Counted from the first letter of the stretch, positions 17,463 to 26,756 are shown. The stretch is DNA of 64,000 nt from Oribacterium sp. WCC10 (GCF_900113415.1 NZ_FOPH01000011.1:54386-118385), one strand, 5' to 3'. A program made the numbers and translations. Notes: generated from the letters alone by a model not told the origin.

Positions 17463-20400
17463 TCAGCTTATCTGCCACGTCACATGGCTTCCGTCCTCTT
17501 TCTTTGTGACTATCAGCTGATCTTCTATCTCCTGCTTGAGCTCTGTCACATGGGAAATGATTCCGATAAGTTTGGAGCCGCTTGCCATTTGCTGGAGCAC
17601 CTTTATGGCCTGATCTCTTGAATGGTCGTCCAGAGATCCGAAGCCTTCATCGATGAACATTACATCGAGGTTGATGGCTGCCGAGGTTTCCTGTATCTGG
17701 TCTGCCATTCCGAGAGCCAGTGAAAGTGCAGCCATAAAGGATTCACCTCCGGAAAGGGTTCTGACTTCGCGAACCTTGCCTGTGACTGTGGAATAAACCA
17801 TGAGATCGAGACCTCTGTTTTTTCCCTCACCGGCCTGTTCATCCTCTACCATTCTGAGTTCGAACTGTCCTGCCGACATATCGCTGAATCTGAGATTTGC
17901 AGCATATAGGATCCTCTGAAGATAATATCTCTGAACGAAAGTCTCTATGTCCATTCTGGCTCCGCTGACCTTTCCGGCCAGACGGTTGTAGAGGCTGTCT
18001 ATTCTGTTGAATTCAGTCATCACATCGGCACGTTCTTCCATTTTGGGATTCAATGCATCGTATGCACTCTTGTTGGCGTTGAATTCATCTTTAAGTGTGT
18101 TCAGCACTTCCTGTGAAGTTTTCCATTTGCTTTCTGCTTCATTTACCTGCTGAGTCAGTGCTTCGAGATCAGGCTTTTCTTTATCTCCTATTGCGGCCCT
18201 CGCTGTACTGATGGCGGCTTCTGCTGAAGTCTTTTTATGATTGTAGGAATCTATCTTCTGCTGAAGCACTGCGACTTCCTCCTGAGGATGAGATTCAGTG
18301 ATGCTCTTCCATTCGTCTTCAGAAAGCTTATTTACGGAAAGAAGGGATTCGTACTTTTCTTTTCGTATATTCAGTTCATCTTTTTGTGAAGGGAGTTCCT
18401 TACTGTACCTTGTAATGAGTGCTGCAGAACCTTCTTTTTCGGCTTTGGCTTTTTGTGCTTCGGTCTTAGCATCATTCAGAGCTTTTTCAGCATTATCTTT
18501 CTTTTGTTTAGCCTCCTTTAAAGCTGATTCTGCGGCATCTGCAGATTCATAATCCTTCTGGCAAACAAGGCTCTCCAATGCCTGTTTTACACCGGCAAGG
18601 GAACTCTTCTGTTGTGAAAGCTGCTCAAGAGCAAGCTCTGCCTGTTTTTTGAGTTCGGGTTTCTTTATATCTACATCTTTAAGCTGTGATTTTACGTTTT
18701 TTAGAGCAATATCTTTTTCCTTTAATTCATACCCTTCTTTGGTGAATGCTGTTTTCCATTCGTTTAGCTTTGTCATGGCAGCTTTGATGTCTGTATCATC
18801 AGGAAGTTCCGGAAGAAGCGCTCTGATCTTTTGGAGTAGTTTCTGAAGGTCATCATCCGAACGCTGTTTCTTCTCAGTCAGAAGTCCATCTGCAGTTTTG
18901 GCTGCTGCGGCTGCCTGCTCGTAAGCATTTCTCAATCTGTCATTTTCTTTTGAAAGATCATCAATCAGTTCTCGAGTAAGCTCTTTGTGTTCATCGGACA
19001 GATGGCAGGGTGAAGGGTGATCCAAAGAACCGCAGACAGGACAGGGAAGTCCCGGCTTCAGCTTTTCCCTTGCGATGAATCCGGCCTGGGCATCCAGAAA
19101 ACTGTTCTGCTTTGCAATATAGTCAGCATTATGCTGATTGTACTTTTCCTTTGCATTAATGTAGTTGTCTTTTGCCTTTGCGAAAAGCTTTTCCTGATTC
19201 TTTACTGCGGCATATGAATCCTTTGCGGAAGCGTATTCCGTACCAAGATCTGTCAGCTCTTTGTTCTTTGCGTTCCATACAGCTGTTTTTTCCGGAGTAT
19301 CGGAAAGCTGCTCTTCCAGCTTTCGCCATTCGGCTTCTTTTTGCTCATAGACCTTAAGTGTTTCTGAAGCCGCAAGGGATTTTTTCTCATATTCCGAGAG
19401 CTTAAGTGTGGCTTCTTTTAAATCAGACTCAGCCTTTTTGATCTTACTGAATAGCTCGAGGGATTTATTGACTCTGTCGTGAACCTTGGCATAGCTTCCG
19501 GTTTCTGATACTGCTACCTTCTGCATTTCGGATTCTATTGCCGCCTTTTTTTGTTCTGCTTCAGAAAGGGCGGGTAATCTTTCTTCCTGTTCTTTCAGTT
19601 TTTGTTCAGTATCTGCCACGAGAATCTGTTGATCCCTGAAACGGATAAATCCTGCTTTTATGTCGTATGCTTTATTTATATCCGAGATAAGTTTCAGTGA
19701 GTTTTCGATGATTTGTTTTGAAGACTCACATTCCTTTAAACTATTCCCGGCATCTTCAAGCTGTTTAAAGGATATAGCGATGGTCTGTCCCTCGGTAAGA
19801 GCTTTTATTTTTTTATCCCTGTCAGCAGTCAGAAGGTCGTAAACTTCCTGTTCTTCCTGCTGTTTTCCGGATATCTGTAAAGTCAGATTCTTCAGCAGAT
19901 TAAGAAAGTTTTCCATATCGGCAACATTCATACGATCCGAGCCTATGATGCGCTGCTGTAAATCTGACAGCTCTTCTCTATTTTCAAAATAACCGGGAAC
20001 TTTGACATGACCTGCTTCTGTCTGGCATGCGGTTCTGATCCTTGCGATATTCTCAAGCTTTTCTTTTCTGCGATTGCCGAGCTCTTCCACAAGTTTCTGG
20101 AAAAGACCTGTTCCAAAGAGTTTTCGGAATATTATCTTTTTGTCATCGGACTTTGCCCTGAGAAGTTCCATGAATTCACCCTGAGCAATCATGGCAACCT
20201 GCATGAACTGGTTCTTGGTGAGCCCCACTATATCCTGAAGCTTTGCATCGGCTTCTTTCTGAGGGTACTCAGATCCGTCAGGCATGATGAGTGACAGAGA
20301 TTCGCTTATGAATTGATCCTTTGCACCTTTTCGCTTTGCGGGACGAAGGTGTCTCGGGATACGGCGAACTGTGTAGAGTTGATCTTCGCCGCCTTCCGCT

Positions 20401-20657
20401 TCGGAAAAGACAAGCTCAACGAAGGGTTCAACATCGAAATCCACATACTGACTCTGAAGTTCTGCTCCGTCCTTACGGTTGCTTCCGGAGCTTGCTTCTC
20501 CGTAAAGAGCAAATACGATGGCATCAAAAATAGTAGTCTTTCCGGCACCGGTGTCTCCGGTGACAAGAAAGAGATTTTGTTTTGTTTTTCTAAAATCTAT
20601 GAGAGTTTTCTTTCCATAGGACCCGAAGGCCTGCATGGTCAATGTTATAGGTTTCAA
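17463..20657 (-). CDS. sbcC: Exonuclease subunit SbcC
   Basis: 1064 residues. SMC/Rad50-type ATPase that works with SbcD to cut DNA hairpins and double-strand ends. N-terminal half ATPase with Walker A GDTGAGKTT (residue about 35). Two long coiled coils flank the zinc hook CPVCGS (about residue 537). The C-terminal half ATPase has the ABC signature LSGGESF (about 966) and Walker B MFIDEGFGSLD (about 997). The start is TTG (TTGAAACC) with GGAG nine bases upstream and no ATG option nearby. It follows sbcD by 3 bases, so the two are one operon. Length and domain order are normal. Confidence 0.96.
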   Translation of the reverse strand: MKPITLTMQAFGSYGKKTLIDFRKTKQNLFLVTGDTGAGKTTIFDAIVFALYGEASSGSNRKDGAELQSQYVDFDVEPFVELVFSEAEGGEDQLYTVRRIPRHLRPAKRKGAKDQFISESLSLIMPDGSEYPQKEADAKLQDIVGLTKNQFMQVAMIAQGEFMELLRAKSDDKKIIFRKLFGTGLFQKLVEELGNRRKEKLENIARIRTACQTEAGHVKVPGYFENREELSDLQQRIIGSDRMNVADMENFLNLLKNLTLQISGKQQEEQEVYDLLTADRDKKIKALTEGQTIAISFKQLEDAGNSLKECESSKQIIENSLKLISDINKAYDIKAGFIRFRDQQILVADTEQKLKEQEERLPALSEAEQKKAAIESEMQKVAVSETGSYAKVHDRVNKSLELFSKIKKAESDLKEATLKLSEYEKKSLAASETLKVYEQKEAEWRKLEEQLSDTPEKTAVWNAKNKELTDLGTEYASAKDSYAAVKNQEKLFAKAKDNYINAKEKYNQHNADYIAKQNSFLDAQAGFIAREKLKPGLPCPVCGSLDHPSPCHLSDEHKELTRELIDDLSKENDRLRNAYEQAAAAAKTADGLLTEKKQRSDDDLQKLLQKIRALLPELPDDTDIKAAMTKLNEWKTAFTKEGYELKEKDIALKNVKSQLKDVDIKKPELKKQAELALEQLSQQKSSLAGVKQALESLVCQKDYESADAAESALKEAKQKKDNAEKALNDAKTEAQKAKAEKEGSAALITRYSKELPSQKDELNIRKEKYESLLSVNKLSEDEWKSITESHPQEEVAVLQQKIDSYNHKKTSAEAAISTARAAIGDKEKPDLEALTQQVNEAESKWKTSQEVLNTLKDEFNANKSAYDALNPKMEERADVMTEFNRIDSLYNRLAGKVSGARMDIETFVQRYYLQRILYAANLRFSDMSAGQFELRMVEDEQAGEGKNRGLDLMVYSTVTGKVREVRTLSGGESFMAALSLALGMADQIQETSAAINLDVMFIDEGFGSLDDHSRDQAIKVLQQMASGSKLIGIISHVTELKQEIEDQLIVTKKEDGSHVTWQIS

Positions 20658-20660
20658 AAT

Positions 20661-21815
20661 TTATATCTCCTGATTTCCGTTTATTGAATTAATCACATCT
20701 TTGAGTATCTCCTGTTCATCATCGTCAAGATCTTTCAGAAATGAATTACAAAGTTCAAACGGGTCAAGAGCACGTTCGGGTTTAAAGTCCAGTTTGTAAT
20801 CTGCTTTTCTCAGTGTCTCACGACGGATCTCCAGAAGATAAGGGAAAGCATTGCGAAGTCTGTCCTGGATGTCAAAAACATCCATATCCACCTTATCTTC
20901 AAGAATCACGGTTACATAATCATCACAGCTTTGTGAAAGAACCTCAGAAAGAATGCCTTTGATAACGCGAACCTGTCTCATGGGCTTGAGAGGAAGAACC
21001 TCAGTCGAGATATGCCCCTTTTGTTCCATAGTGACCTTGATGATCCCCTTCTCCTGCCCTGCTTCTGAAACTGAGCATGCAAGAGGTGTTCCGCAGTAAC
21101 GGTAAAACTCGCTGCCAACCTTCATGGGTTTGTGAATGTGTCCAAGTGCGGCATAGTCGAATCTGTCAAGGACGTCAGCATTGACCTGATCAATGTTTCC
21201 TACTGACCTCATCTCTGAGTCCATACGTTCGATCTCATCAGGAGTCTTGCCCTTGGGAAGGTAGAACTGATGGCTTACCAGAATATTGCGTTCCTCTTCA
21301 TTGATTTCCTCACGGTTAAGGAGCTTATGGATAGATTCGTCATAGGAAAAATTATTTCCGTTTTTATCATAGCCTATGATGTCATTTATCATGGATGGCT
21401 TCACGAAAGGAAGAAGGTAGAAGTTGACAGGTCCAAAGGAATCTTTAAGAGTTACCTTTTCGATGTGATCATCAGGTTTTGAAGGCGGAGTTCCTATCAT
21501 GCGGATCTTCTGGCGCTTCAGAATGTTTCTGAAGACATTTACTCTGGGAGCACTGTCGTGGTTGCCGCTTATAAGCATTATCTCTGAATCGGGAGTTGCC
21601 TCAATGAGTTTAAGTATGAAATCATCAAACAGTTCCACTGCTTCTATAGGCGGTATAGCCTTGTCGTAAATGTCTCCGGCTATCAGAATGGCATCCGGTT
21701 TATCTTCTTTTGCGTATGTGATGACTTTTTCGAGAATGTATCGCTGATCTTCCATGAGATCGTGATTTATGAGTTTGAGACCCAGATGAAGGTCGGATAA
21801 GTGATAGATAGTCAT
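20661..21815 (-). CDS. sbcD: Exonuclease subunit SbcD
   Basis: 384 residues. Mn-dependent calcineurin-like nuclease subunit of SbcCD. Metal-binding motifs in order: HLSDLHLG (residues 5-12), AGDIYD (about 46), SGNHDS (about 84), SHQF and ALGHIHKP (about 225). The capping C-terminal domain contacts SbcC. GGAGG lies 6 bases before the ATG. First gene of the sbcDC operon. Confidence 0.95.
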   Translation of the reverse strand: MTIYHLSDLHLGLKLINHDLMEDQRYILEKVITYAKEDKPDAILIAGDIYDKAIPPIEAVELFDDFILKLIEATPDSEIMLISGNHDSAPRVNVFRNILKRQKIRMIGTPPSKPDDHIEKVTLKDSFGPVNFYLLPFVKPSMINDIIGYDKNGNNFSYDESIHKLLNREEINEEERNILVSHQFYLPKGKTPDEIERMDSEMRSVGNIDQVNADVLDRFDYAALGHIHKPMKVGSEFYRYCGTPLACSVSEAGQEKGIIKVTMEQKGHISTEVLPLKPMRQVRVIKGILSEVLSQSCDDYVTVILEDKVDMDVFDIQDRLRNAFPYLLEIRRETLRKADYKLDFKPERALDPFELCNSFLKDLDDDEQEILKDVINSINGNQEI

Positions 21816-22063
21816 GCTGTTCCTCCGTGGGAAATGTTTGATTCATCGAATTGATCCGGCAGGGATTACATATTCGTTTGAATTCTACAAGATAGTATAC
21901 CATATTCGAGAACGTATATTTGAAATTATAGCTATGGAAACTTTGCCGGCATAAGTGTCTTAATGATTTCTATAAAGTATATAGTGCATGGAAAGATAAG
22001 ATAACAATGTTTGGGAAAAACAAAGAAAAAGAGGTCTGGAAGAACCAAACCTCTCAACAATCG

Positions 22064-22138
22064 TCGGAGTGACAGGATTCGAACTTGCGACCTCTTGGTC
22101 CCTAACCAAGCGCTCTAACCAAACTGAGCTACACCCCG
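22064..22138 (-). tRNA. tRNA-Pro, anticodon AGG
   Basis: 75-base cloverleaf with acceptor CGGGGTG/CACTCCG (one G-U), discriminator A, anticodon arm CTTGG-TTAGGGA-CCAAG with anticodon AGG, and T loop TTCGAAT. The T stem has an A-C mismatch (GCAAG/CCTGT) that the two neighbours lack. CCA is not encoded. It looks like a diverged duplicate of the UGG copies beside it. Adenosine at the wobble position is uncommon in bacterial proline tRNAs and would need conversion to inosine. Confidence 0.85.
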
Positions 22139-22158
22139 AAACAATATGAAAATATAAA

Positions 22159-22233
22159 TCGGGGTGACAGGATTCGAACCTGCGACCCCCTGGTCCCAAA
22201 CCAGGTGCTCTAGCCAAACTGAGCCACACCCCG
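22159..22233 (-). tRNA. tRNA-Pro, anticodon TGG (copy 1)
   Basis: 75-base cloverleaf with acceptor CGGGGTG/CACCCCG, anticodon arm CCTGG-TTTGGGA-CCAGG (anticodon TGG), T loop TTCGAAT and discriminator A. CCA is not encoded. Twenty bases upstream of the AGG gene on the same strand and identical in its body to the copy at 22459-22533. Confidence 0.95.
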
Positions 22234-22458
22234 TGTTTCCTCAAATCAGTATTTGAAAAAGCTTGTATATTATACTGCTGATCTGCAGGAAAAGTCAATA
22301 GTATTTTTTGTATACATAGAATGCAAGTGAATACATACGATGGAAATGCGTAATGTATATAACAGACTATAAAAAGTCTGGCATCATCTGGCACCACTAA
22401 ACTTATAAAGAAAAAATGGGAAGCCTTGAAAACAAGGATTCCCATTCTATTAACATCA

Positions 22459-22533
22459 TCGGGGTGACAGGATTCGAACCTGCGACCCCCTGGTCCCAAA
22501 CCAGGTGCTCTAGCCAAACTGAGCCACACCCCG
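22459..22533 (-). tRNA. tRNA-Pro, anticodon TGG (copy 2)
   Basis: Same 75-base sequence as the copy at 22159-22233, with anticodon TGG. It is separated from that copy by a 225-base spacer that differs in sequence, so this is a dispersed duplicate of the tRNA and not a long tandem repeat. Confidence 0.95.
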
Positions 22534-22669
22534 ATTCATATGAGCCGCTCGCTTCAAGCGACTCATGTATATTACAAAAAGTAGATGCAGTTGTCAACAA
22601 CATTTTTAATTTATTTTTGTAAGTGAGGTGTAAAGGTAACAGTTCTGTCGGGACATGGGTTTTGATTGG

Positions 22670-22711
22670 AACCGGAGAATGTCTCGTCTTAATAGGGACG
22701 CTCTCCGGTTT
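22670..22711 (-). terminator. Terminator-like hairpin behind hsp20
   Basis: AACCGGAGA pairs with TCTCCGGTT across a loop that itself contains GTCTC/GGGAC. It lies 43 bases behind the hsp20 stop on the minus strand; the T-run is weak. Confidence 0.55.
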
Positions 22712-22753
22712 GTATCATATCCTCCGGCTGAATTATTCCGCTTGCTGACTGGT

Positions 22754-23194
22754 TTACTTTATCTCGATATATTTTGGAGCTTCGATCTGCTTGACTTCCT
22801 TCTTGGGAAGATCAATCTTCAGGATACCGTCTTCAAACTTTGCCTCGATATCCTGTGGAGTAAAGTCATCTCCTACATAGAAACTTCTCTGCATTGAACC
22901 GCTGTAACGTTCACGACGGATTATTCTGCCCTCTTTATCCTTCTCCTCTTTGTTATCATTGTGTGTGGCACTGATCTTCAGATATCCATCATTAAGCTCT
23001 AACTTAACATCTTCTTTCTTGTACCCCGGAAGTTCGACTGCCATCTCATAAGCCTTGTCATTTTCCTTGATATCGGTTCTCATCAGATTTGCAGACTGCT
23101 TGTTCTGTACAGGTTTTGAATTCCAGCCATAATCAAAATCACCAAAAAGGTCATCCATTAAGTTCTCACCAAAAACACCAGGCATATACAACAT
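22754..23194 (-). CDS. Hsp20/alpha-crystallin small heat-shock protein
   Basis: 146 residues, usual for bacterial Hsp20. N-terminal arm MLYMPGVFGENLMDDLF, then the alpha-crystallin domain from about residue 40 (YEMAVELPGYKKEDVKLELNDGYLKISA). The beta-strand with the GDDFTPQDIEAKFEDGILKIDLPK block and a short C-terminal tail with an I-E-A motif complete it. It acts as an ATP-independent holdase. GGAGG lies 7 bases before the ATG. The promoter overlaps a CIRCE element, so control by the HrcA repressor is very likely. Confidence 0.95.
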   Translation of the reverse strand: MLYMPGVFGENLMDDLFGDFDYGWNSKPVQNKQSANLMRTDIKENDKAYEMAVELPGYKKEDVKLELNDGYLKISATHNDNKEEKDKEGRIIRRERYSGSMQRSFYVGDDFTPQDIEAKFEDGILKIDLPKKEVKQIEAPKYIEIK

Positions 23195-23253
23195 ATCAAT
23201 TCCTCCTTTATATCTTAAGGTTCTTTCGAACCCCTTTTCTTATGTACAACTAT

Positions 23254-23295
23254 GTTATAGTCTTATTGTTAGCACTTGTCAACAGTGAGTGCTAA
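23254..23295 (-). promoter_or_regulatory. hsp20 promoter with CIRCE operator
   Basis: TTAGCACTT-N9-GAGTGCTAA at 23269-23295 is a CIRCE element with one mismatch to the consensus arm TTAGCACTC. On the minus strand TTGACA (23277-23282) and TATAAC (23254-23259), 17 bases apart, form a promoter whose -35 box lies inside CIRCE, so HrcA binding would block RNA polymerase. Confidence 0.92.
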
Positions 23296-23482
23296 CAAAA
23301 TTATAAATATTCTATAAACAGAATAAAAGCCCTGTCCCGATATTGTGAGACAGAGCTTTCATCTGTTGTGTAATCTTAAAAATGATATATGTGTCATAAG
23401 TTTTTCTCCACGATGTGCCTTCACAAAGTGGAGATAGGTAAAACATACATCCATAAACTTAAACCACACTGAAAAAAGAAAA

Positions 23483-23523
23483 ACTCAGTGAAAAACTGCT
23501 GATAAAGTCAGTTTTCACTGAGT
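23483..23523 (-). terminator. Terminator of the diguanylate cyclase-like gene
   Basis: ACTCAGTGAAAACTG-type arm pairs with CAGTTTTCACTGAGT around a short loop, 19 bases behind the stop. On the minus strand TTTTTC follows. Confidence 0.8.
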
Positions 23524-23541
23524 GATACTTATAGTGCGGGG

Positions 23542-24630
23542 TCATTCATCCCATTTGGGACGGTTCTTCTTGTTCTCATACAACATTTCATCCGCAAGCT
23601 TCTGCAATTTTAAAAAGTCATCCGTACTATAGACTTCGCACATGGCATAGCCGTAACTGCAGGTAAGAGTATGCGGTACACCTTCTATGGAGATGTTGCT
23701 CAAAAGATCAAGCCACTGCTTCAACTTCTGGTTGATGTACTTTTCGGTCGGGTCTTTAACCACAACCATAAGCTCATCTCCGCCGTACCGATAACTCGAT
23801 TCTTTTGAGAATGCTTCGATTGTGGCATTGGCGATATCCTTCAACACCAGGTCTCCGATCTGGTGCCCGTAAGTATCGTTGTACCTCTTGAAGTAATCGA
23901 TATCTATCATTATCACGCACAGCCTGTGCCCGTGATAGTTATCATAGTCATTGCTGAGGCACAGTCTGTTTCGAAGACCTGTGATGGGATCCTCCCGGGC
24001 TTCGCGGTCTAGGGCAATGTTTATACGTTCGAGTTCCCGCATTTGGTTGAGTGAACGGATCTTCAGCTTATATCTGATGAAAGATCCTGCCATGAACATG
24101 ATGCCAAATGAAAAATAATTCACTGCTATCATTCCTCTTGCGCCGTCATATCTGTACATCAGGATATAAAGAATGATGACAGGAATTGAAATAAGCGGGA
24201 TGGAAAATCTTGGTGCCAGTGTTACAAAGCATGTGATTCCGACGAGAATCATATACATGATGGTTATCTGTTCGCCTATAGTGTAGTGATAGTATGAGAT
24301 ATTCAGGCTCCATATGATCAGGCTGATAAAATATGCCCCCTGATAGATTTTCTTGGTCAGACTCTTATCAACCTTATAGTTTATGGCCTTGGAACAAATG
24401 TGGTATATGAGGTTTATCGAAAATCCGATAATGGCCTGTCTGACGCTGAAGGATTTCATGTAGTGTCCGTTACCCAACAGGAAGAAGAGACAAATTGCAA
24501 ACACTTCGGAGATTGCAAACAGCAATGAGACAAGGTGCATGATCTGAAGGTTTTCGTTTTCGGCTCTGTCTCTTATCTCATTGTCCGGACGACTGAATAC
24601 TTCATCTATAATAGCTTTAAATTTACCCAT
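23542..24630 (-). CDS. Membrane-bound GGDEF (diguanylate cyclase-like) protein
   Basis: 362 residues. Six or so hydrophobic segments between residues about 28 and 190 form a membrane sensor of unnamed type, followed by a short coiled linker (LNQMRELERINIALDREARED) and a GGDEF domain (about 200-360). The cyclase signature is GGDEL instead of GGDEF (RYGGDELMVV, about residue 278). PITGLRNR at the start of the domain and the metal-binding IMIDIDYFKRYNDTYGHQ are intact, so activity is plausible. The product would be cyclic di-GMP. No RxxD product-inhibition site is evident. The ribosome site is weak. Single-gene unit. Confidence 0.85.
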   Translation of the reverse strand: MGKFKAIIDEVFSRPDNEIRDRAENENLQIMHLVSLLFAISEVFAICLFFLLGNGHYMKSFSVRQAIIGFSINLIYHICSKAINYKVDKSLTKKIYQGAYFISLIIWSLNISYYHYTIGEQITIMYMILVGITCFVTLAPRFSIPLISIPVIILYILMYRYDGARGMIAVNYFSFGIMFMAGSFIRYKLKIRSLNQMRELERINIALDREAREDPITGLRNRLCLSNDYDNYHGHRLCVIMIDIDYFKRYNDTYGHQIGDLVLKDIANATIEAFSKESSYRYGGDELMVVVKDPTEKYINQKLKQWLDLLSNISIEGVPHTLTCSYGYAMCEVYSTDDFLKLQKLADEMLYENKKNRPKWDE

Positions 24631-24864
24631 AGTTCTTTGTAAAGCTTAATCAATGTGCCTGCATAGAGCAGGCACTAACAGTCAATATAACGATATTCAG
24701 CTGCTGTCCTGGATTTTTTAATCGAAGGAACCGGACAGCTTTGAATAGTACACAGGAATCGGGAAGGATTCCTGATTTCAGTGATAACGCTAAATCACAA
24801 TATAAGTATATATCTATACTTATAAATTATATATCGGCGATTTTGATTATATCTTTAACATTTT

Positions 24865-25665
24865 TTAGGCATTAATGTCCCAGTCTCTGATTTCAATGAG
24901 AGCAGCTGAAAGTTTTTCTGCGGAACGTCTGAAAATGATTTTGCCCTTTTCGGCAGTAGCCCCCTTCGGGTCCCCTCCGATTCCTATAGGCTTTCCTTCT
25001 CCGGTTCTCAGATCCTCTCCCATCCAGTTTATGGCAGCGTCTCCGGAGAAATTCAGTATTTTCTTACCCTTGTATCCGCCGTCCTTGTAGCCTGTTTCCG
25101 AAAGCTCGAGTTTAACGGTTTCCGGATGTATAGCCATAACCATTGAGGTTTCCATTTCGCCGCCGTGGAAATCCCAATGATTGTCAGGGCTTATGGTGGC
25201 CTGAACTACAGGATCCAGAAATGCACCTGATGAAAGCACAAAGGTAAATATTCCGAAATCGTGGCGAAGCTGTCTTGAAAGAATGTCGGCCATCGGCCGG
25301 TTGCCTCCATGACAGATGAGGAATGCAAGCTTTTTAAAGCCATGATGATGTATGGACTCGGCAATGTCGTAAAGCATATGGTAGTAGGTGTCGGGTTTAA
25401 ATGAAACAGATCCTGCAAAGTTCATATGTTCAATAGAGAGTCCTACCGGAATCACAGGAAATATAAGCATCGGGAAATCAGGGTCAAGCTTTTCAAGCTC
25501 TTCCTTCACATATTCCGGCATGGCTTCTGCTATCATGGAATCTGTTCCGACAGGTGCCTGTGAACCATGCTGCTCGATGGCTCCCAGTGGTATAAGGACT
25601 ATGGTATTGTCCTTATCTATGGCTTCCATTTCTTTTCTTGTTAAATCTCTGTAGTTTTGAATCAT
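24865..25665 (-). CDS. Creatininase family amidohydrolase
   Basis: 266 residues, full length for the creatininase family. Metal ligands visible: Glu31 and His33 in GAIEQHGSQAPVGTD, Asp42, HGGNRP at about 118, and Glu in HGGEMETS at about 176. The family includes creatinine amidohydrolase, MftE-type peptidases and riboflavin-pathway formamide hydrolase (ArfB). The true substrate is not clear here. It sits upstream of ribU on the same strand but is separated from it by a strong terminator, so a riboflavin link is not supported by sequence. No signal peptide. Confidence 0.85.
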   Translation of the reverse strand: MIQNYRDLTRKEMEAIDKDNTIVLIPLGAIEQHGSQAPVGTDSMIAEAMPEYVKEELEKLDPDFPMLIFPVIPVGLSIEHMNFAGSVSFKPDTYYHMLYDIAESIHHHGFKKLAFLICHGGNRPMADILSRQLRHDFGIFTFVLSSGAFLDPVVQATISPDNHWDFHGGEMETSMVMAIHPETVKLELSETGYKDGGYKGKKILNFSGDAAINWMGEDLRTGEGKPIGIGGDPKGATAEKGKIIFRRSAEKLSAALIEIRDWDINA

Positions 25666-25738
25666 GTTCGTCTCCTGTTACTGTTATGTAGAGTTTATCT
25701 TACTTAATTAAAGATTCATGTTTAAGCAGGTTTTATAC

Positions 25739-25774
25739 AAAAAAGCGAATGCTTCCGTGAAGGAAACATTCGCC
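25739..25774 (-). terminator. ribU terminator
   Basis: GCGAATG and CATTCGC with inner TTCC/GGAA form a stem. On the minus strand TTTTTTGT follows. It lies about 140 bases behind the ribU stop. Confidence 0.8.
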
Positions 25775-25910
25775 AAAACTTAACCTATCCTGATTAAACT
25801 GTCACGGAAATCTCAAGTACGTAAATCTGTTCTGATACTGCGCAGCAGCACGTACACTTTTGTGTGCAAAAAACTTCGGCATTATATCTTGCAAAATATA
25901 CTTATGAAAC

Positions 25911-26537
25911 TTATGCGCGGGCTGTATTGTTCATGGTGCGAAACCCCGGCACAGCAACCTTTAATCTGTTGTAAAGAACGTATGAAAGTGTGTAAACCAA
26001 ACCAAGCTTGATAAGGTTGAACGGGATGGTCGCAAGGATGATAAATGTAGGAAGGTTCTTGATGAACGGATTGACTGAAGAAACCATAACAACTACATCG
26101 TCAACACTGAGACCCATAGCGGCAGCATACATCGGAAGTGTGATGAAAGCATTGCAGAAGCACATCCATGCTGTACGGATGATGACATTTACAAAGAGTA
26201 AGATGACAATGCTCTTGACTGACTTGTCGGACTTCTTGTACATCAACCACATCGGGATAATGAAGACTAAAGCGCCGAGAAGGTTGGAAACCTCACCAAC
26301 GTACATGCTGTTTGTTCCTACCGTGAAAAGCTTGATGAGAAGCTTTGAAATCTCAACGAAAAGAGCAGGTAACGGACCAAGAGTGAAAAGTGCGATGACG
26401 CTTGGCATATCACTGAAATCAATCTTATAAAACGGGGGGAAGAACGGAATGCTGAACTCAAGTGACATGAGTACTCCTGCAAGAGCAGCAAGAAGTCCTG
26501 TGTAAACCAGTTTCTGAATGTTGAACTTATTTGACAT
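25911..26537 (-). CDS. ribU: Riboflavin ECF transporter S component RibU
   Basis: 208 residues, with six predicted membrane segments. Typical features: N-terminal KLVYTGLLAALAGVL, the EFSIPFFPPFYKIDFSDMPSVIALFTLGPLPAL stretch that forms the substrate site in RibU, and KLLIKLFTVGT. It binds riboflavin and works with a shared energising module (EcfA, EcfA', EcfT) encoded elsewhere. An FMN riboswitch with a terminator lies directly upstream, which agrees with the substrate. Single-gene unit. Confidence 0.95.
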   Translation of the reverse strand: MSNKFNIQKLVYTGLLAALAGVLMSLEFSIPFFPPFYKIDFSDMPSVIALFTLGPLPALFVEISKLLIKLFTVGTNSMYVGEVSNLLGALVFIIPMWLMYKKSDKSVKSIVILLFVNVIIRTAWMCFCNAFITLPMYAAAMGLSVDDVVVMVSSVNPFIKNLPTFIILATIPFNLIKLGLVYTLSYVLYNRLKVAVPGFRTMNNTARA

Positions 26538-26587
26538 GATGATGTCCTCCTTAAATCAAAAGATATGAGGAAACAAGTTCTTTGAGA

Positions 26588-26622
26588 TAAAAAAATCTCA
26601 GTACCTATTCGGGTACTGAGAT
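26588..26622 (-). terminator. Riboswitch expression-platform terminator
   Basis: Read on the minus strand, ATCTCAGTACC pairs with GGTACTGAGAT and is followed by T7, between the FMN aptamer and the ribU start. FMN binding should favour this terminator and shut off ribU. Confidence 0.9.
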
Positions 26623-26642
26623 AATCATAGCGTATATCACGT

Positions 26643-26756
26643 TTTCTTCTCTCATCCAGACTATACTGTCGGTACCGGAATCACACCGGATCATGCACAA
26701 AGGCTCGCGGACTATACCGCCGGTAGGGAATCACACCCTGCCCCGAAGAACTTATT
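26643..26756 (-). promoter_or_regulatory. FMN riboswitch (RFN element)
   Basis: On the minus strand the conserved blocks appear in order: TTCGGGGCAGGGTG, ATTCCCTACCGGCGGTA, TAGTCCGCGAGC, GATCCGGTGTGATTCCGGT and ACCGACAGTATAGTCTGGATG, closed by a short stem with GAGAGAAGA. This is a complete RFN aptamer. It lies just upstream of ribU. Confidence 0.97.

Noticed and set aside
21960..22603. Open frames over the tRNA cluster
   Set aside because: They are translations of the repeated tRNA-Pro genes (the same ARAPGLGPGGRRFESCHPD-like run appears twice) and have no ribosome site.
24865..26537. Creatininase-ribU operon for riboflavin
   Set aside because: A terminator at 25739-25774 and an FMN riboswitch confined to ribU separate the genes; the amidohydrolase substrate is not fixed.
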